DNA of 64,000 nucleotides from Rhizobium sp. CG5. GTDB taxonomy: Bacteria; Pseudomonadota; Alphaproteobacteria; Rhizobiales; Rhizobiaceae. Below are positions 19,861-29,137 of this stretch, in pieces. The stretch is from contig NZ_JABAEF010000014.1 in the NCBI RefSeq assembly GCF_023701945.1, positions 124,001 through 188,000 of the forward strand, given 5' to 3'. Position 1 is the first letter of the stretch; the number at the start of each line of letters is the position of its first letter. Under the pieces are notes generated by a model that saw only the letters and a list, made by a program, of their open reading frames with translations, had not been told where the DNA came from and did not search any database. The translations under genes and the position numbers were made by a program.

Positions 19861-20202
19861 AATATGACAGGAAAAGTTCTCGCAATCGATCCTCTGGAGC
19901 GCCAAGAATGTCAACACGATCGCCGAGGAACTCGGGGCAGCCGCAGTCCACCGTGTCCGCCAATCTGCAGATCCTGGAGGATGTGGGGCTGATCATCACG
20001 GAGAGCCAGAAGGCCAGGCCGCGGGCGCTTGAGTTCTCGATGGAGCTCAGTTCCGAAGTGCCCGATACGGCGGCGGATTGGCCCTCCGACATTTTCCTGG
20101 AGGTCAACGGCGTGACGTCGGCAACTGGACCTCGCCGGGCGATTTCGGCGACAAACGCGGCGTCTATAGCCCGGCCGGTTTCATGCTGCGCTAGGTCAGG
20201 CC
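19861..20202 (+). pseudogene. Frameshifted remnant of an ArsR-like winged-helix regulator
   Basis: Three frames joined end to end read as one protein. Frame 1 gives ILWSAKNVNTIAEELG up to a G4 run at 19934-19937. One extra base there shifts to frame 2, QPQSTVSANLQILEDVGLI (recognition-helix region), then a divergent stretch ending DIFLEVNGV. A second shift near 20111 leads to DVGNWTSPGDFGDKRGVYSP and a stop at 20192-20194. The N-terminus and the C-terminal domain are missing. The recalled family is a winged-helix regulator with a WTSPGDFG-containing C-terminal domain. The 230 bases to its left (19630-19860) show no gene. Confidence 0.6.
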
Positions 20203-21135
20203 ATCCGACTGTCGTCCAAGGGCACCCGCCCCTCCTTCCTGGGCGAGGGTTCTGCGCACGACGTCTTTGGTCGAAACCTTCCAATCGGGCAGTTGCACGC
20301 CGTGCACCTCTGCCAATTTCGTACAGTCCAACTGTGAGTTGGCAGGGCGCTTTGCCGGCGTCGGATAACCGCTGGTCGGGATAGGGTTGACCTCCGCCGA
20401 AGGGCCACCAAAAGTGCGTGAGATAGCAAAGATCTCGGCTGCGAAATCGGCCCAGCTCGCCCGTCCGGTTCCCGCCATGTGGAAGACGCCGCGCATGTTC
20501 GGATCGGAATCGAACAAGAGGTTACGAGCAACCGCAATGGCCGCGTCGGCAATGTCGAGAGCAGATGTCGGATTGCCGACCTGGTCGCCGACGACCGTTA
20601 GCAGTTTCCGTTGCACCGCAAGAGACAGCATGGTCTTGAGGAAGTTCTTGCTGAAAGGGCTGTAAACCCAGGCAGTGCGCAGAATTGCATGGTTGCCTGT
20701 GGCGGCGGCGAGCAACCGCTCACCGTCGAGCTTGGTGCGGCCATAGACGCCAAGGGGGGCAACCGGATCAGTCTCCACATAGGGCGACGGCTTGCTGCCA
20801 TCGAAGACATAGTCGGTCGACAGATGTACGACCGGCACCCCGAGCACCGCGGCGGCCCTGCCGATTTCACCGGGGGCGAACCCATTGATCCTTGCTGCAG
20901 CTTCCGTCTCCGTTTCGGCGAGATCGACCGCGGTATGGGCCGCTGCCGAGATTATCGCGTCGGGCTCTGCCGCCATGATGGCGGCAGCGATCGTGTCCGT
21001 TTCGGCAAGATCGAGATCGGGTCGGCCGAGCGGAAGGATCTCGATATCGTTATGAAGCGCGCCACGTTCGATGAGCGACATGGCGACCTGTCCCCTGCAT
21101 CCGGTCACCAGGATGCGCATCGGCCGCGCGCTCAT
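20191..21135 (-). CDS. rfbD: dTDP-4-dehydrorhamnose reductase
   Basis: 314-residue short-chain reductase for the last step of dTDP-L-rhamnose synthesis. NAD(P)H motif GCRGQVAMSL at the N-terminus, HLSTDYVFDGSKPSPYVETD, the catalytic YGRTK (Tyr-x3-Lys) and the LRTAWVYSPFSKNF segment are all present. Its start overlaps the rfbC stop (ATGA). It is the last gene of the leftward polysaccharide locus and its stop touches the regulator remnant. Confidence 0.95.
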   Translation of the reverse strand: MSARPMRILVTGCRGQVAMSLIERGALHNDIEILPLGRPDLDLAETDTIAAAIMAAEPDAIISAAAHTAVDLAETETEAAARINGFAPGEIGRAAAVLGVPVVHLSTDYVFDGSKPSPYVETDPVAPLGVYGRTKLDGERLLAAATGNHAILRTAWVYSPFSKNFLKTMLSLAVQRKLLTVVGDQVGNPTSALDIADAAIAVARNLLFDSDPNMRGVFHMAGTGRASWADFAAEIFAISRTFGGPSAEVNPIPTSGYPTPAKRPANSQLDCTKLAEVHGVQLPDWKVSTKDVVRRTLAQEGGAGALGRQSDGLT

Positions 21136-21719
21136 GACCGAACCTTCGTCGCATCGCTCTGATCGTATGCGAAGCTTTCCTTCAAGTCCGCGAGACGCGG
21201 TTGACGGCGGTCTTTCTCCGAGAGGACCACGATATTGTCCTCAACCGGCCAGTTGATGGCAAGCGCAGGATCGTTCCACAACAGCCCCCGATCATGCGCC
21301 GGGCTGTAATAGTCGGTGACCTTGTAGCTGACGAGGGTGTTTTCGGTAAGCGTGCAAAAACCATGGGCGAAACCCGGGGGAATCCAAAGCATACTGCCGT
21401 TGGCCTCGCTGAGTTCGGCAGCCACATGCTGCCCAAAGGACGGTGATCCGACACGGATATCGACCGCGACATCGCGTATAGCGCCGGCAATACAACGCAC
21501 CAGCTTTCCCTGAGCCTTGGGCTCAAGCTGAAAATGCAACCCGCGCACCGTACCGCGATCAGCCGAAAGAGACTGATTGTCTTGGACAAAGGTGAAGTCG
21601 CCGACATTCTCGCTAAACAAGTCTTGCCGGAACGACTCCATAAAATAGCCGCGGGAGTCCCCGAACCGGCTCGGCGTGATCAATATAACGTCCGCAATGG
21701 CAAGCCGCTCGAACTGCAT
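21132..21719 (-). CDS. rfbC: dTDP-4-dehydrorhamnose 3,5-epimerase
   Basis: 195-residue cupin epimerase that inverts C3 and C5 of dTDP-4-keto-6-deoxyglucose. Conserved parts are GYFMESFRQDLF, the active-site histidine in GTVRGLHFQLEP, the WIPPGFAHGFCTL strand and the Tyr-containing YYSPAHDRGLLWNDP. Start at 21719 has a GGAG-type site. Coupled to rfbD by ATGA. Confidence 0.95.
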   Translation of the reverse strand: MQFERLAIADVILITPSRFGDSRGYFMESFRQDLFSENVGDFTFVQDNQSLSADRGTVRGLHFQLEPKAQGKLVRCIAGAIRDVAVDIRVGSPSFGQHVAAELSEANGSMLWIPPGFAHGFCTLTENTLVSYKVTDYYSPAHDRGLLWNDPALAINWPVEDNIVVLSEKDRRQPRLADLKESFAYDQSDATKVRS

Positions 21720-21780
21720 CGTAACTCCTTTTCAATCTCAATAGACAAATGGAAGGTCCAGCCACATCGGCGCATGTCGG

Positions 21781-22245
21781 CTATTGGGCGTCGGCCGCGC
21801 GGCGTCTTGACGCTGAGGAATGCTTTGCTCCACGATCGGTCTCTCGCTTTCCAAGCCCGGATTTTTTCGCCAATGCCGATCGGCGTGCCGCATAGCTGGA
21901 TGCAACCATGGGGTAGTCTTTCGGCAGGCCCCATCTTTGCCGGTACCCTTCGGGCGTAAGGTTATAGCGGACGGCGAGATGCCGCTTGAGCGTCTTGAAC
22001 TTCTTGCCGTCCTCCAGACATATGAGGTAATCCTCATGGATTGACTTCTTGGGATTGACAGCGGGTATCGAGGGGACAGAGAGGTCCGAGATCTCCGGGA
22101 CTCGACTCCCGGAATCACGCATGGATGCACGAACGCTGGCGATCAATGCGGGAAGCTCTTTGGCCGAAAGCCGGTTATTGGCCACATAGGCAGCCACGAT
22201 ATGCGCTATCAGTATCAGGGGGTCTCGCCTGAGCTCGGTTGGCAT
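21781..22245 (-). CDS. MucR/Ros-family transcriptional regulator
   Basis: 154-residue MucR/Ros zinc-finger protein. The prokaryotic C2H2-type finger region reads YLICLEDGKKFKTLKRHL followed by YNLTPEGYRQRWGLP, as in MucR. The first Cys of the canonical pair is replaced in this copy (DYLICLEDGKKF has one Cys), which is common among alphaproteobacterial homologues. The C-terminus ends in a basic tail. ATG 22245 follows GGAGACAAG; the frame continues to 22341 but that extension lacks family similarity. MucR proteins control exopolysaccharide and motility genes in rhizobia; position inside the EPS locus suggests a local role. Confidence 0.88.
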   Translation of the reverse strand: MPTELRRDPLILIAHIVAAYVANNRLSAKELPALIASVRASMRDSGSRVPEISDLSVPSIPAVNPKKSIHEDYLICLEDGKKFKTLKRHLAVRYNLTPEGYRQRWGLPKDYPMVASSYAARRSALAKKSGLGKRETDRGAKHSSASRRRAADAQ

Positions 22246-22347
22246 CGCCTTGTCTCCGTTGCTTCTGCTTTGAGTGGATTGATGCTCAGGAACTCCCAGA
22301 GGTAACCATTGGGAGAACGCCAAGCGGGGAGGATAAGACATCGCGCC

Positions 22348-24171
22348 CTATTCGACCGTGACCGACTTGGCCAGGTTGCGAGGCTGATCGATGTCGGAGC
22401 CCGTGTGAACAGCCGTGAAATAGGCCAGCATCTGAATCGGCAGGGCATAGACGATAGGCGCAATGAACTCCGGCACATCTGGAAGCATGATGGTTTCCAA
22501 GGTGGGAATGGTCGTCCGGGCAGCGCCCTTTTCATCGGTAATCAGGATGATCTTGCCGCCCCGCGCCGCGACTTCCTGCATGTTCGAAACTGTCTTTTCA
22601 AAGATGCGATCGTGGGGCGCGATCACGATCACAGGCATGTTCTCATCGATCAGCGCGATCGGCCCGTGCTTGAGTTCACCGGCCGCATAGCCCTCGGCGT
22701 GGATATAGGAGATTTCCTTGAGCTTCAGCGCGCCTTCCATGGCGAGCGGGAAATTCGTGTCGCGGCCGAGATAAAGCACATGCTTATAGTTTGCCAGCGT
22801 CCGTGCGAGCTTCTCGATCTTGCAGTCCAGCTTCAATACCTCACTTGCATAACGCGGCACTTCGGACAGCGTCCTGATCAGGTCACGGGCCTTGTCCGGC
22901 GTCAGTGTCCGACGCTGAATTGCGGCGTGGAGCACCAGTGATGCCAGCACGGCAAGCTGGCAGGTAAAGGCTTTCGTTGAGGCCACGCCGATTTCAGGAC
23001 CGGCCAGCGTTGGCAAGGTCACATCCGATTCCCGGGCAATGGTCGATTCCTGCACGTTGACGATGGCGCCAATCGGCACCCCCTGTGTGCGGCAACAGCG
23101 CAACGAGGCCAGGGTGTCGGCCGTCTCACCCGATTGGGAAATCAACAAAGCCATGCTGTTCCGCGATAGAGGCATCTCGCGATAGCGGAACTCCGAAGCG
23201 ACATCGATGTCCACCGGCAGTCGCGCATAGCGCTCGAACCAGTATTTACCCACCAATCCAGCGAGATAGGCAGTGCCGCAGGCCGATAAGGCGATACGGT
23301 CAATTCCGGCAAAATCCAACGGCAGGTTCAGAGGGCGCAAGGCGTCATTGGCGAAATCAAGATAATGCGACAGGGTGCGGGAGATCACTTCCGGCTGTTC
23401 ATGGATTTCCTTTTCCATGAAGTGGCGATGATTGCCCTTCTCCGCCAGATAGCCGGTACCGATCGATCTCTGGCAGCGACGTTCAACAGGGTTGCCGTCG
23501 ACGTCGTAAATCTGCATGCCGGCGCGGCGTACCGCCGCACTGTCCCCATCCTCCAGATAGGTGATGATGTCTGTGAACGGCGCCAATGCGATGGCGTCGG
23601 AGCCGAGATACATCTCGCCTTTGCCATGACCGATCGCCAGGGGTGGCCCATTGCGAGCCGCAATAATCAGATCAGGATCGTCCTTGAACAGGATTGCGAA
23701 CGCAAAGGCGCCCTGCAGCCGCTTAAGCGCCGCCTGCACAGCCTCCAAAGCCGTCTTTCCAGACCCAAGTTCCCGCGCCACCAGATGCGCGACCACCTCG
23801 GTGTCGGTTTGCGAAGCAAAACCATATCCGTCACGCTTGAGGTCTTCGCGCAGTTCGGCGAAATTCTCGATGATACCATTGTGTACGACAGCCACGCCCG
23901 CGGAGAAATGCGGGTGTGCATTGGTTTCGCTGGGAACCCCGTGGGTTGCCCAGCGGGTGTGGCCGATCCCGATATGGCCGCCCAGCGGCGCGCCCTGCAG
24001 CTTGCGTTGGAGATTGACCAGCTTGCCCTCGGCTCGGCGCCGGTCAAGCGTGCCATTGGAAAGAGTGGCGACACCGGCGGAGTCATAACCGCGATATTCC
24101 AGCCGCTTCAATGCGTCCACGATCAGCGGAGCCACATCGACATTTCCGACGATCCCCAGGATTCCACACAT
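22348..24171 (-). CDS. glmS: Glutamine--fructose-6-phosphate aminotransferase (isomerizing)
   Basis: 607-residue GlmS, which makes glucosamine-6-phosphate for UDP-GlcNAc. The N-terminal nucleophile Cys2 (MCGILGIVGN) begins the class II glutaminase domain with HTRWATHG and HNGIIENF; two SIS domains follow, with the LISQSGETADTLASLR and GRDTNFPLAMEGALKLKEISYIHAEGY segments and the DQPRNLAKSVTVE tail. Many rhizobia carry a housekeeping glmS elsewhere; a copy in an EPS locus suggests supply of amino sugar for the polymer, but whether this is a second copy cannot be told here. Confidence 0.95.
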   Translation of the reverse strand: MCGILGIVGNVDVAPLIVDALKRLEYRGYDSAGVATLSNGTLDRRRAEGKLVNLQRKLQGAPLGGHIGIGHTRWATHGVPSETNAHPHFSAGVAVVHNGIIENFAELREDLKRDGYGFASQTDTEVVAHLVARELGSGKTALEAVQAALKRLQGAFAFAILFKDDPDLIIAARNGPPLAIGHGKGEMYLGSDAIALAPFTDIITYLEDGDSAAVRRAGMQIYDVDGNPVERRCQRSIGTGYLAEKGNHRHFMEKEIHEQPEVISRTLSHYLDFANDALRPLNLPLDFAGIDRIALSACGTAYLAGLVGKYWFERYARLPVDIDVASEFRYREMPLSRNSMALLISQSGETADTLASLRCCRTQGVPIGAIVNVQESTIARESDVTLPTLAGPEIGVASTKAFTCQLAVLASLVLHAAIQRRTLTPDKARDLIRTLSEVPRYASEVLKLDCKIEKLARTLANYKHVLYLGRDTNFPLAMEGALKLKEISYIHAEGYAAGELKHGPIALIDENMPVIVIAPHDRIFEKTVSNMQEVAARGGKIILITDEKGAARTTIPTLETIMLPDVPEFIAPIVYALPIQMLAYFTAVHTGSDIDQPRNLAKSVTVE

Positions 24172-24278
24172 CTTAATTCCCTTTTTCGTTCACGCCAGCC
24201 TGTTCGTATCCGCATCCCGGCCGCCAGGCCGCCTTGATCCAGGAATGCTGTTTTCAGAAATTCACGGGCTGGTTCTAA

Positions 24279-25583
24279 TCAGCCTGGAGCCACTCCCGCC
24301 TGCCCGTGGTCCTCAGTCGTCCCAGACGGCAAAACCGGCCGCACGGCACTTAGCCTTGCGAAGAAAATGGCATTGAAAAATGCAAAGGAGGCAGCAACGG
24401 CCATAGTTCTGAGGGGGTAATCGACGGTGGAGTGAACCAGGATCACGCCGATTGACAGAAACGATAGCAATTGCAATTGGTTAGCTTGGCTTCTCGCGAG
24501 CCGGAGCAGAAGTGCCATAAGGTAGAAGAGGACAATGAAAGCCCCCATGGCGCCCCCTTCCAGAACGATCTCGAGGACGTCGTTATGGGCATGGTTTACA
24601 TAGGGGGAGTAGACGTCCTCCAGCCTTTCGTAATGCGGATATATGAGATCGAAGGACCCGTATCCGGTTCCCAGGATCCAGTTGTCGCCAATGCCACGCA
24701 ATGTCGTCAGTGCGAAGTCGCGACGCTCCAACCCTGTCTGTACCTCGTCCCCGCCTATCCTGACGAACGCGCCATAGCCATAGACGACGAGCGTGATCAG
24801 TAAGCCGAGAATAACGCTGCCGGCCAGGCGTGCGCGCCGGGCAAGCACGAAAATAGACATCACGAGGACCGCAAATCCGATCTGGATTCCCGCCCTGGAT
24901 CCGATCGCAAGCAAACATAGCAAAACAAAAGCGACCAAAAAAACCGGAAAATACGACCGTGTTCGAAAAAATGCCAAGTAAACCAAAAGCGGAATGCTGG
25001 CGCAAAGCAAAATAGATAAATGATTTTCGTTCGCAAAAAGACCGAGATTGGCGAAATATCCAAGATAATGATCAGACTTATCTGATATTACATTGGAATA
25101 TCTCAAAACCAATACGATCATGATGACGACCAGCCCCAGTATATAAAAAGGCAATATCCCGGCGATGTCTCTCTCAGACAGTTTGGAGAACGCAATAAAC
25201 ATGGAGATCACGCTCAAAACGATGATGATCGCTGGCAGCGTGCGAGACGTTGAAAGGCTTATGGTAGAAAGAGATTGCTCCATCTGGCTGTCAGGGAGAT
25301 AGGGCAGGAATATCTCGGGCCGCAGGCTGTGAATCAGCTCTGTTGGAATCGGAATGACCTGGACAAGACCGGCGCAAAGCACCAGGACGAAGAGTGTCAC
25401 GCCAAGCCATGAAGTCTGCGACTTCCGTAACCTTATGATCGTATATGTTGCCGCGCAGATGATGAAAATCTGCAGGAGCGCGTCGATCGCTACCCCCCTC
25501 ACGGTGCCCCCGCCCATGACGAGACAAGCAAACGTCGCGGCACCCAGTAGAAACCGGCAATCGGCTGCCTCAATCCGGGTCAT
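24279..25583 (-). CDS. O-antigen ligase/polymerase-family membrane protein
   Basis: 434-residue protein with about eleven hydrophobic segments. The large loop near residues 290-350 carries the NHAHNDVLEIVLEGG motif of the Wzy_C/WaaL family, preceded by GTGYGSFDLIYPHYERL. Such proteins polymerise or ligate undecaprenyl-linked glycans on the periplasmic side. The start overlaps the upstream stop in an ATGA junction. A second, different polymerase-like protein is encoded at 37251-38534, so one may polymerise and the other ligate or serve another polymer. Confidence 0.85.
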   Translation of the reverse strand: MTRIEAADCRFLLGAATFACLVMGGGTVRGVAIDALLQIFIICAATYTIIRLRKSQTSWLGVTLFVLVLCAGLVQVIPIPTELIHSLRPEIFLPYLPDSQMEQSLSTISLSTSRTLPAIIIVLSVISMFIAFSKLSERDIAGILPFYILGLVVIMIVLVLRYSNVISDKSDHYLGYFANLGLFANENHLSILLCASIPLLVYLAFFRTRSYFPVFLVAFVLLCLLAIGSRAGIQIGFAVLVMSIFVLARRARLAGSVILGLLITLVVYGYGAFVRIGGDEVQTGLERRDFALTTLRGIGDNWILGTGYGSFDLIYPHYERLEDVYSPYVNHAHNDVLEIVLEGGAMGAFIVLFYLMALLLRLARSQANQLQLLSFLSIGVILVHSTVDYPLRTMAVAASFAFFNAIFFARLSAVRPVLPSGTTEDHGQAGVAPG

Positions 25584-26812
25584 TGGGATCGCTCCGTGAT
25601 CTCAATATCATCGAAAACCATGGTGCCGCCGTACCGGTCGTTCCAGCTCTCAGAAAGGGCGCTTGTCGAGAGATGCAGCGACTGAAGGGGACACCTGGTC
25701 GGCGGGACGGTGATATCGGCCTTAAACGCGATGTCCCGATAGGTGCCATCCTTCAGGGGTATTTGCGCAAGACGAGCATTGGAGTCGACGCAGCGAACGT
25801 TCCAGAAAAGCCCTTTCGGCAAACGGGCAGCAACGGCCGAGGCGCGCAGACTTAAGGAATAGTGTCCGGCCGGCAAAAGCAGATATTGTCGAACCTGCAG
25901 ATCCCGCACCGGAGCCTGCTGGAATTCCAGGGCCAATCCATGGGTCGAAGCATCGTTTTCCGTGGCCGGATAGGAAAAAACGACACCGGGATGGCTGCGT
26001 ATCTGCCAGTCAAAAGGTCGTCCGGTCGGAGCGGACCGGAAACGCCCGTTGTAGACATACCCCATCAGGTCTTGTTGCTTGGGCGACAGCGTCAAAAAGA
26101 ACGTCCGATAAGCCAGGTCATATTGCTGGGCATTTATCAAGCCATTGGTCACATTTGATATATCCTCAAGCCGAAGAGGAAATGCAGTCGCAGCAAGATC
26201 CTGGATGAGCTGCGCCGAAAACGGCAAAGTCTCTTCGTTGTCAGCAAGCTTGCTGATCAGCGTGCTCGTCCAGGGGGGGCGCGCATTGACGCGGCGAACC
26301 AACATCTCGTACTGTTCAGGCTGCGAAAATACCTGGGGAATCAACGGCGCATATGCAGCAATGCGATCCGGCCAGCGCCGGAACAATGCATCGAGACGGT
26401 CCAGTATGTCGGCTGTATTTCCGCTCTCCACCGCGTGGAACAATACCCGTTGTGAGGCATGGATCTCGGTTCGGGCCAATGCCAAAGCTTTCTCAAAGGC
26501 TGCCATCGCCGTGTCAGGCGATGCCTTGCGCATTTCCAGCTCTCCGAGGAGACTATAGAGACGCGCGTCGCCGGCATTGAACGAAAGCAGTCGCACTGCC
26601 TGTTTCTCCAGGACATCGAGCGCACCACGAGAGGCGCCCGCCGCGAACTGCTTCGACGCCGTGTTGAGCAATGCCTCGACATTGAACGGAAAGAGATCCA
26701 GGGCCATTTCGGGATTGTCCTGCTCAAGGTACCGGCTTAAGCCGATCAACGAAATTGCCGAGATAGCGCCGAAGGCCAGAAACGACAGAATCAAAAGGCC
26801 CATTCGAGACAT
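25580..26812 (-). CDS. Membrane-anchored TPR-like protein of the EPS locus
   Basis: 410-residue protein of unknown function. One N-terminal membrane anchor (GLLILSFLAFGAISAISLIGL) is followed by alpha-helical, TPR-like repeats to about residue 250 (NVEALLNTASKQFAAG, ARLYSLLGELEMRKASPDTA). A beta-rich C-terminal half may be a carbohydrate-binding jelly roll (HYSLSLRASAVAARL, GGTMVFDDIEITERSQ). Start 26812 keeps the anchor and overlaps the end of wzc by 89 bases; later starts would lose the anchor. Its place between wzc and a polymerase suggests it helps polymerisation or export. Confidence 0.7.
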   Translation of the reverse strand: MSRMGLLILSFLAFGAISAISLIGLSRYLEQDNPEMALDLFPFNVEALLNTASKQFAAGASRGALDVLEKQAVRLLSFNAGDARLYSLLGELEMRKASPDTAMAAFEKALALARTEIHASQRVLFHAVESGNTADILDRLDALFRRWPDRIAAYAPLIPQVFSQPEQYEMLVRRVNARPPWTSTLISKLADNEETLPFSAQLIQDLAATAFPLRLEDISNVTNGLINAQQYDLAYRTFFLTLSPKQQDLMGYVYNGRFRSAPTGRPFDWQIRSHPGVVFSYPATENDASTHGLALEFQQAPVRDLQVRQYLLLPAGHYSLSLRASAVAARLPKGLFWNVRCVDSNARLAQIPLKDGTYRDIAFKADITVPPTRCPLQSLHLSTSALSESWNDRYGGTMVFDDIEITERSQ

Positions 26813-29099
26813 ATCTGCTTTGCTTTCCCACGCTCTCGGCCGCATCCGCCAGTTTTAGGGCCGGATCGGCATACGTGTAATATTTGTAACGAAGGTGTCC
26901 GTAATTATAATTGTAATCAAATTTGCCGACAGAAAACATTGTCATGGCAACGCCAACTATATTTGCCCCAGCCGACTTCAGTCTCTTTAGAGCCATACTC
27001 GCACTCTTCCGAGTTACCTTGTTGGTTGAGATTATAAGCATCGTCGCTTCTGTCAGCCGACTTAGAATTGGTACATCTGCAATGCCAATGACAGGTGGCG
27101 CATCGATGATGATCATGTCGTAGCGTTTCTTGAGATTGGAAACGATCATGCTCATCCGGGCCGATGAAAGCAGGTCGGCGGGATTGGGCGGAACGGTTCC
27201 CGCCGACATGAAAAAGACATTCGGCGTCTTTCCCGGACGAATGAGCCGCGGCAGATCTTCCCTGCGCGCCGTATTCGTCAGGAGATTGCTCAATCCCACA
27301 GCATTGTCTTCGTTAAAGATCCGATGGACGCTGGGTTTGCGCATGTCGGCGTCGATGATGAGGACTTTGGTACCGAGCGAAGCGAAATCCTCCGCGAGCT
27401 TGATCACCGTTGTGGATTTTCCTTCGGATGCCTCGGCGCTGGTAATGAGCAGCGTGGCGGGCGCTCCATTGACGCCGGAGAACTGGAGCGATGTTCGAAG
27501 CGACAGGTACGATTCCGACAGTGCGGATTGCGGATTGCTCAGCTGCTGTTCCAACTCGCCGTCCTCCACCAATGGAAGAATGCCAAGAATGGTCAGGCCC
27601 AATTCGCTTTCGACCTGGTCAGGGTTACCGAAAGCGTTGTTGACGAGTTCAAGAACGTAGATGACGGCCCCGGCAAAAGCGAACGAGATCACCAAGCCGA
27701 TCGCCAGGTTGATCGGCAGCTTCGGGGAATACGGATCGGACGGAACCACTGCCAGATCCACAACGGCTGCGTTCTGCATCTTGAGTTCGGCGCCGACGGC
27801 AACCTCGTTGAGCTTTCCAATGAGGCTGTCATATTGGGCACGGTTGGAATCCACTTCCCGTTTCAGGATCGTGTACTTGATGCTCTTGTCCTGATATGCG
27901 GCCTGATCGGACTCCAGTTCTGACAATTTCCGCCGAAGATCTTCAACCTTCGATACCGTCTCCTCATATTTGAGCTTGATCGAGTCCGTGATTGCATAGA
28001 CGCCCAGATCGAGCTGTTTCTGGATTTCGTTCATTTGCGAATGCAGTTGCCGCATTTCCGGAAAATCGGGTTTGTAGAGCAGGAGCTTCAGCTGATATGC
28101 TCCTTTGACCTCTGCGAGCATGCCGCGAAGCTTGTCGAGGCCTTGGCTCTGCAGAACCTGTTCCAGACTGGCGCCTTGGCCCGCGTCGATCTGCTTGACC
28201 AGCCGTTCGTAGTCCAAATTCTCCTGGATTGCAGTCGAGAGCGCCTTGTTGATGTCGGTCAGATTCGAGCCGATCAGAGAGTTTTCGGTTCCGGTGACGG
28301 TAATGCCGGCCGCTTTTGCATATTCAACGAGAGCCTTTTCCGACTCCTGCAGCTTATCCTTGACCTGCACGACCTGTTCCTGAATGAACTGGCGGGCTTG
28401 AGACGAGGTCTTGCCGCTCTGATCGACCCGTTGGTCTATGAAGCTTTGAGCCAACTGATTGGCGATATCGCGGGCATATGTCGGGTTTTGATCACGATAA
28501 TCGATGGTCAGCAGACTCGTGTTCGGAACGAGATCGACCTTCAGGTTGGCCATGATCCGGCTTGTCGCGATACGCATCCGGGTCTCTTGCGGAAGATCGC
28601 TCTTTTGGACGGCGCCACCAGCACCAAAGGCACGATAAAAAAGGTTTTCCGGCGAAAACGTCTTTCGCGGAAACAGGAAGTCATCGCGTTCCATGAGGTT
28701 GAGATCGAAGGCGACACGCTGTGCCAATGCCCGGCTTTTCAGCTTTTCGCGTGCCGTCTGAAAGGCGCGAATATCGCTGCTCTCAACGGTAACCTCGATA
28801 TCCTCGAAGACCCTTGCAGAGGGAACCACAACCTCGAGCTTTGCTGTGGCCTGATATTTGGGTGTCTGAAGCAGCGTTGTAAAAAGCGCGACGATCAGGC
28901 CGACAGCCACGATAGTGCCGACGATCCAACGGTATTCAAGCACTCTTAAAAGCAGACCAATCGCGTCGATAGCCCCTGCGCGCCGAGCCGAATCGTAGCC
29001 GAATTCGGAGCCTGCATAATAGCCGCCGTAATAGCCGTCTCCTGGCGCGGACGGAGAGAACATTTGTCCTGACGCTAACTGCTGGTTGCGATCAAACAT
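26724..29099 (-). CDS. Polysaccharide co-polymerase/BY-kinase (Wzc/ExoP-like)
   Basis: 791-residue inner-membrane protein. A Wzz chain-length domain with membrane segments at about residues 55-75 and 465-490 encloses a long periplasmic coiled-coil region. The C-terminal bacterial tyrosine kinase has Walker A SAEASEGKSTT, Walker A' VLIIDADMRKPS and Walker B MIIIDAPPV. A tyrosine cluster near the end (YNYNYGHLRYKYYTY) is the expected autophosphorylation site. It works with the Wza-like channel and PHP phosphatase encoded just upstream to set chain length and export. Confidence 0.92.
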   Translation of the reverse strand: MFDRNQQLASGQMFSPSAPGDGYYGGYYAGSEFGYDSARRAGAIDAIGLLLRVLEYRWIVGTIVAVGLIVALFTTLLQTPKYQATAKLEVVVPSARVFEDIEVTVESSDIRAFQTAREKLKSRALAQRVAFDLNLMERDDFLFPRKTFSPENLFYRAFGAGGAVQKSDLPQETRMRIATSRIMANLKVDLVPNTSLLTIDYRDQNPTYARDIANQLAQSFIDQRVDQSGKTSSQARQFIQEQVVQVKDKLQESEKALVEYAKAAGITVTGTENSLIGSNLTDINKALSTAIQENLDYERLVKQIDAGQGASLEQVLQSQGLDKLRGMLAEVKGAYQLKLLLYKPDFPEMRQLHSQMNEIQKQLDLGVYAITDSIKLKYEETVSKVEDLRRKLSELESDQAAYQDKSIKYTILKREVDSNRAQYDSLIGKLNEVAVGAELKMQNAAVVDLAVVPSDPYSPKLPINLAIGLVISFAFAGAVIYVLELVNNAFGNPDQVESELGLTILGILPLVEDGELEQQLSNPQSALSESYLSLRTSLQFSGVNGAPATLLITSAEASEGKSTTVIKLAEDFASLGTKVLIIDADMRKPSVHRIFNEDNAVGLSNLLTNTARREDLPRLIRPGKTPNVFFMSAGTVPPNPADLLSSARMSMIVSNLKKRYDMIIIDAPPVIGIADVPILSRLTEATMLIISTNKVTRKSASMALKRLKSAGANIVGVAMTMFSVGKFDYNYNYGHLRYKYYTYADPALKLADAAESVGKQSRYVSNGPFDSVVSGLRRYLGNFVDRLKPVP

Positions 29100-29137
29100 G
29101 TATGTATCCGTTCATTGTTTCCTCCAAGTCTCGGCCC

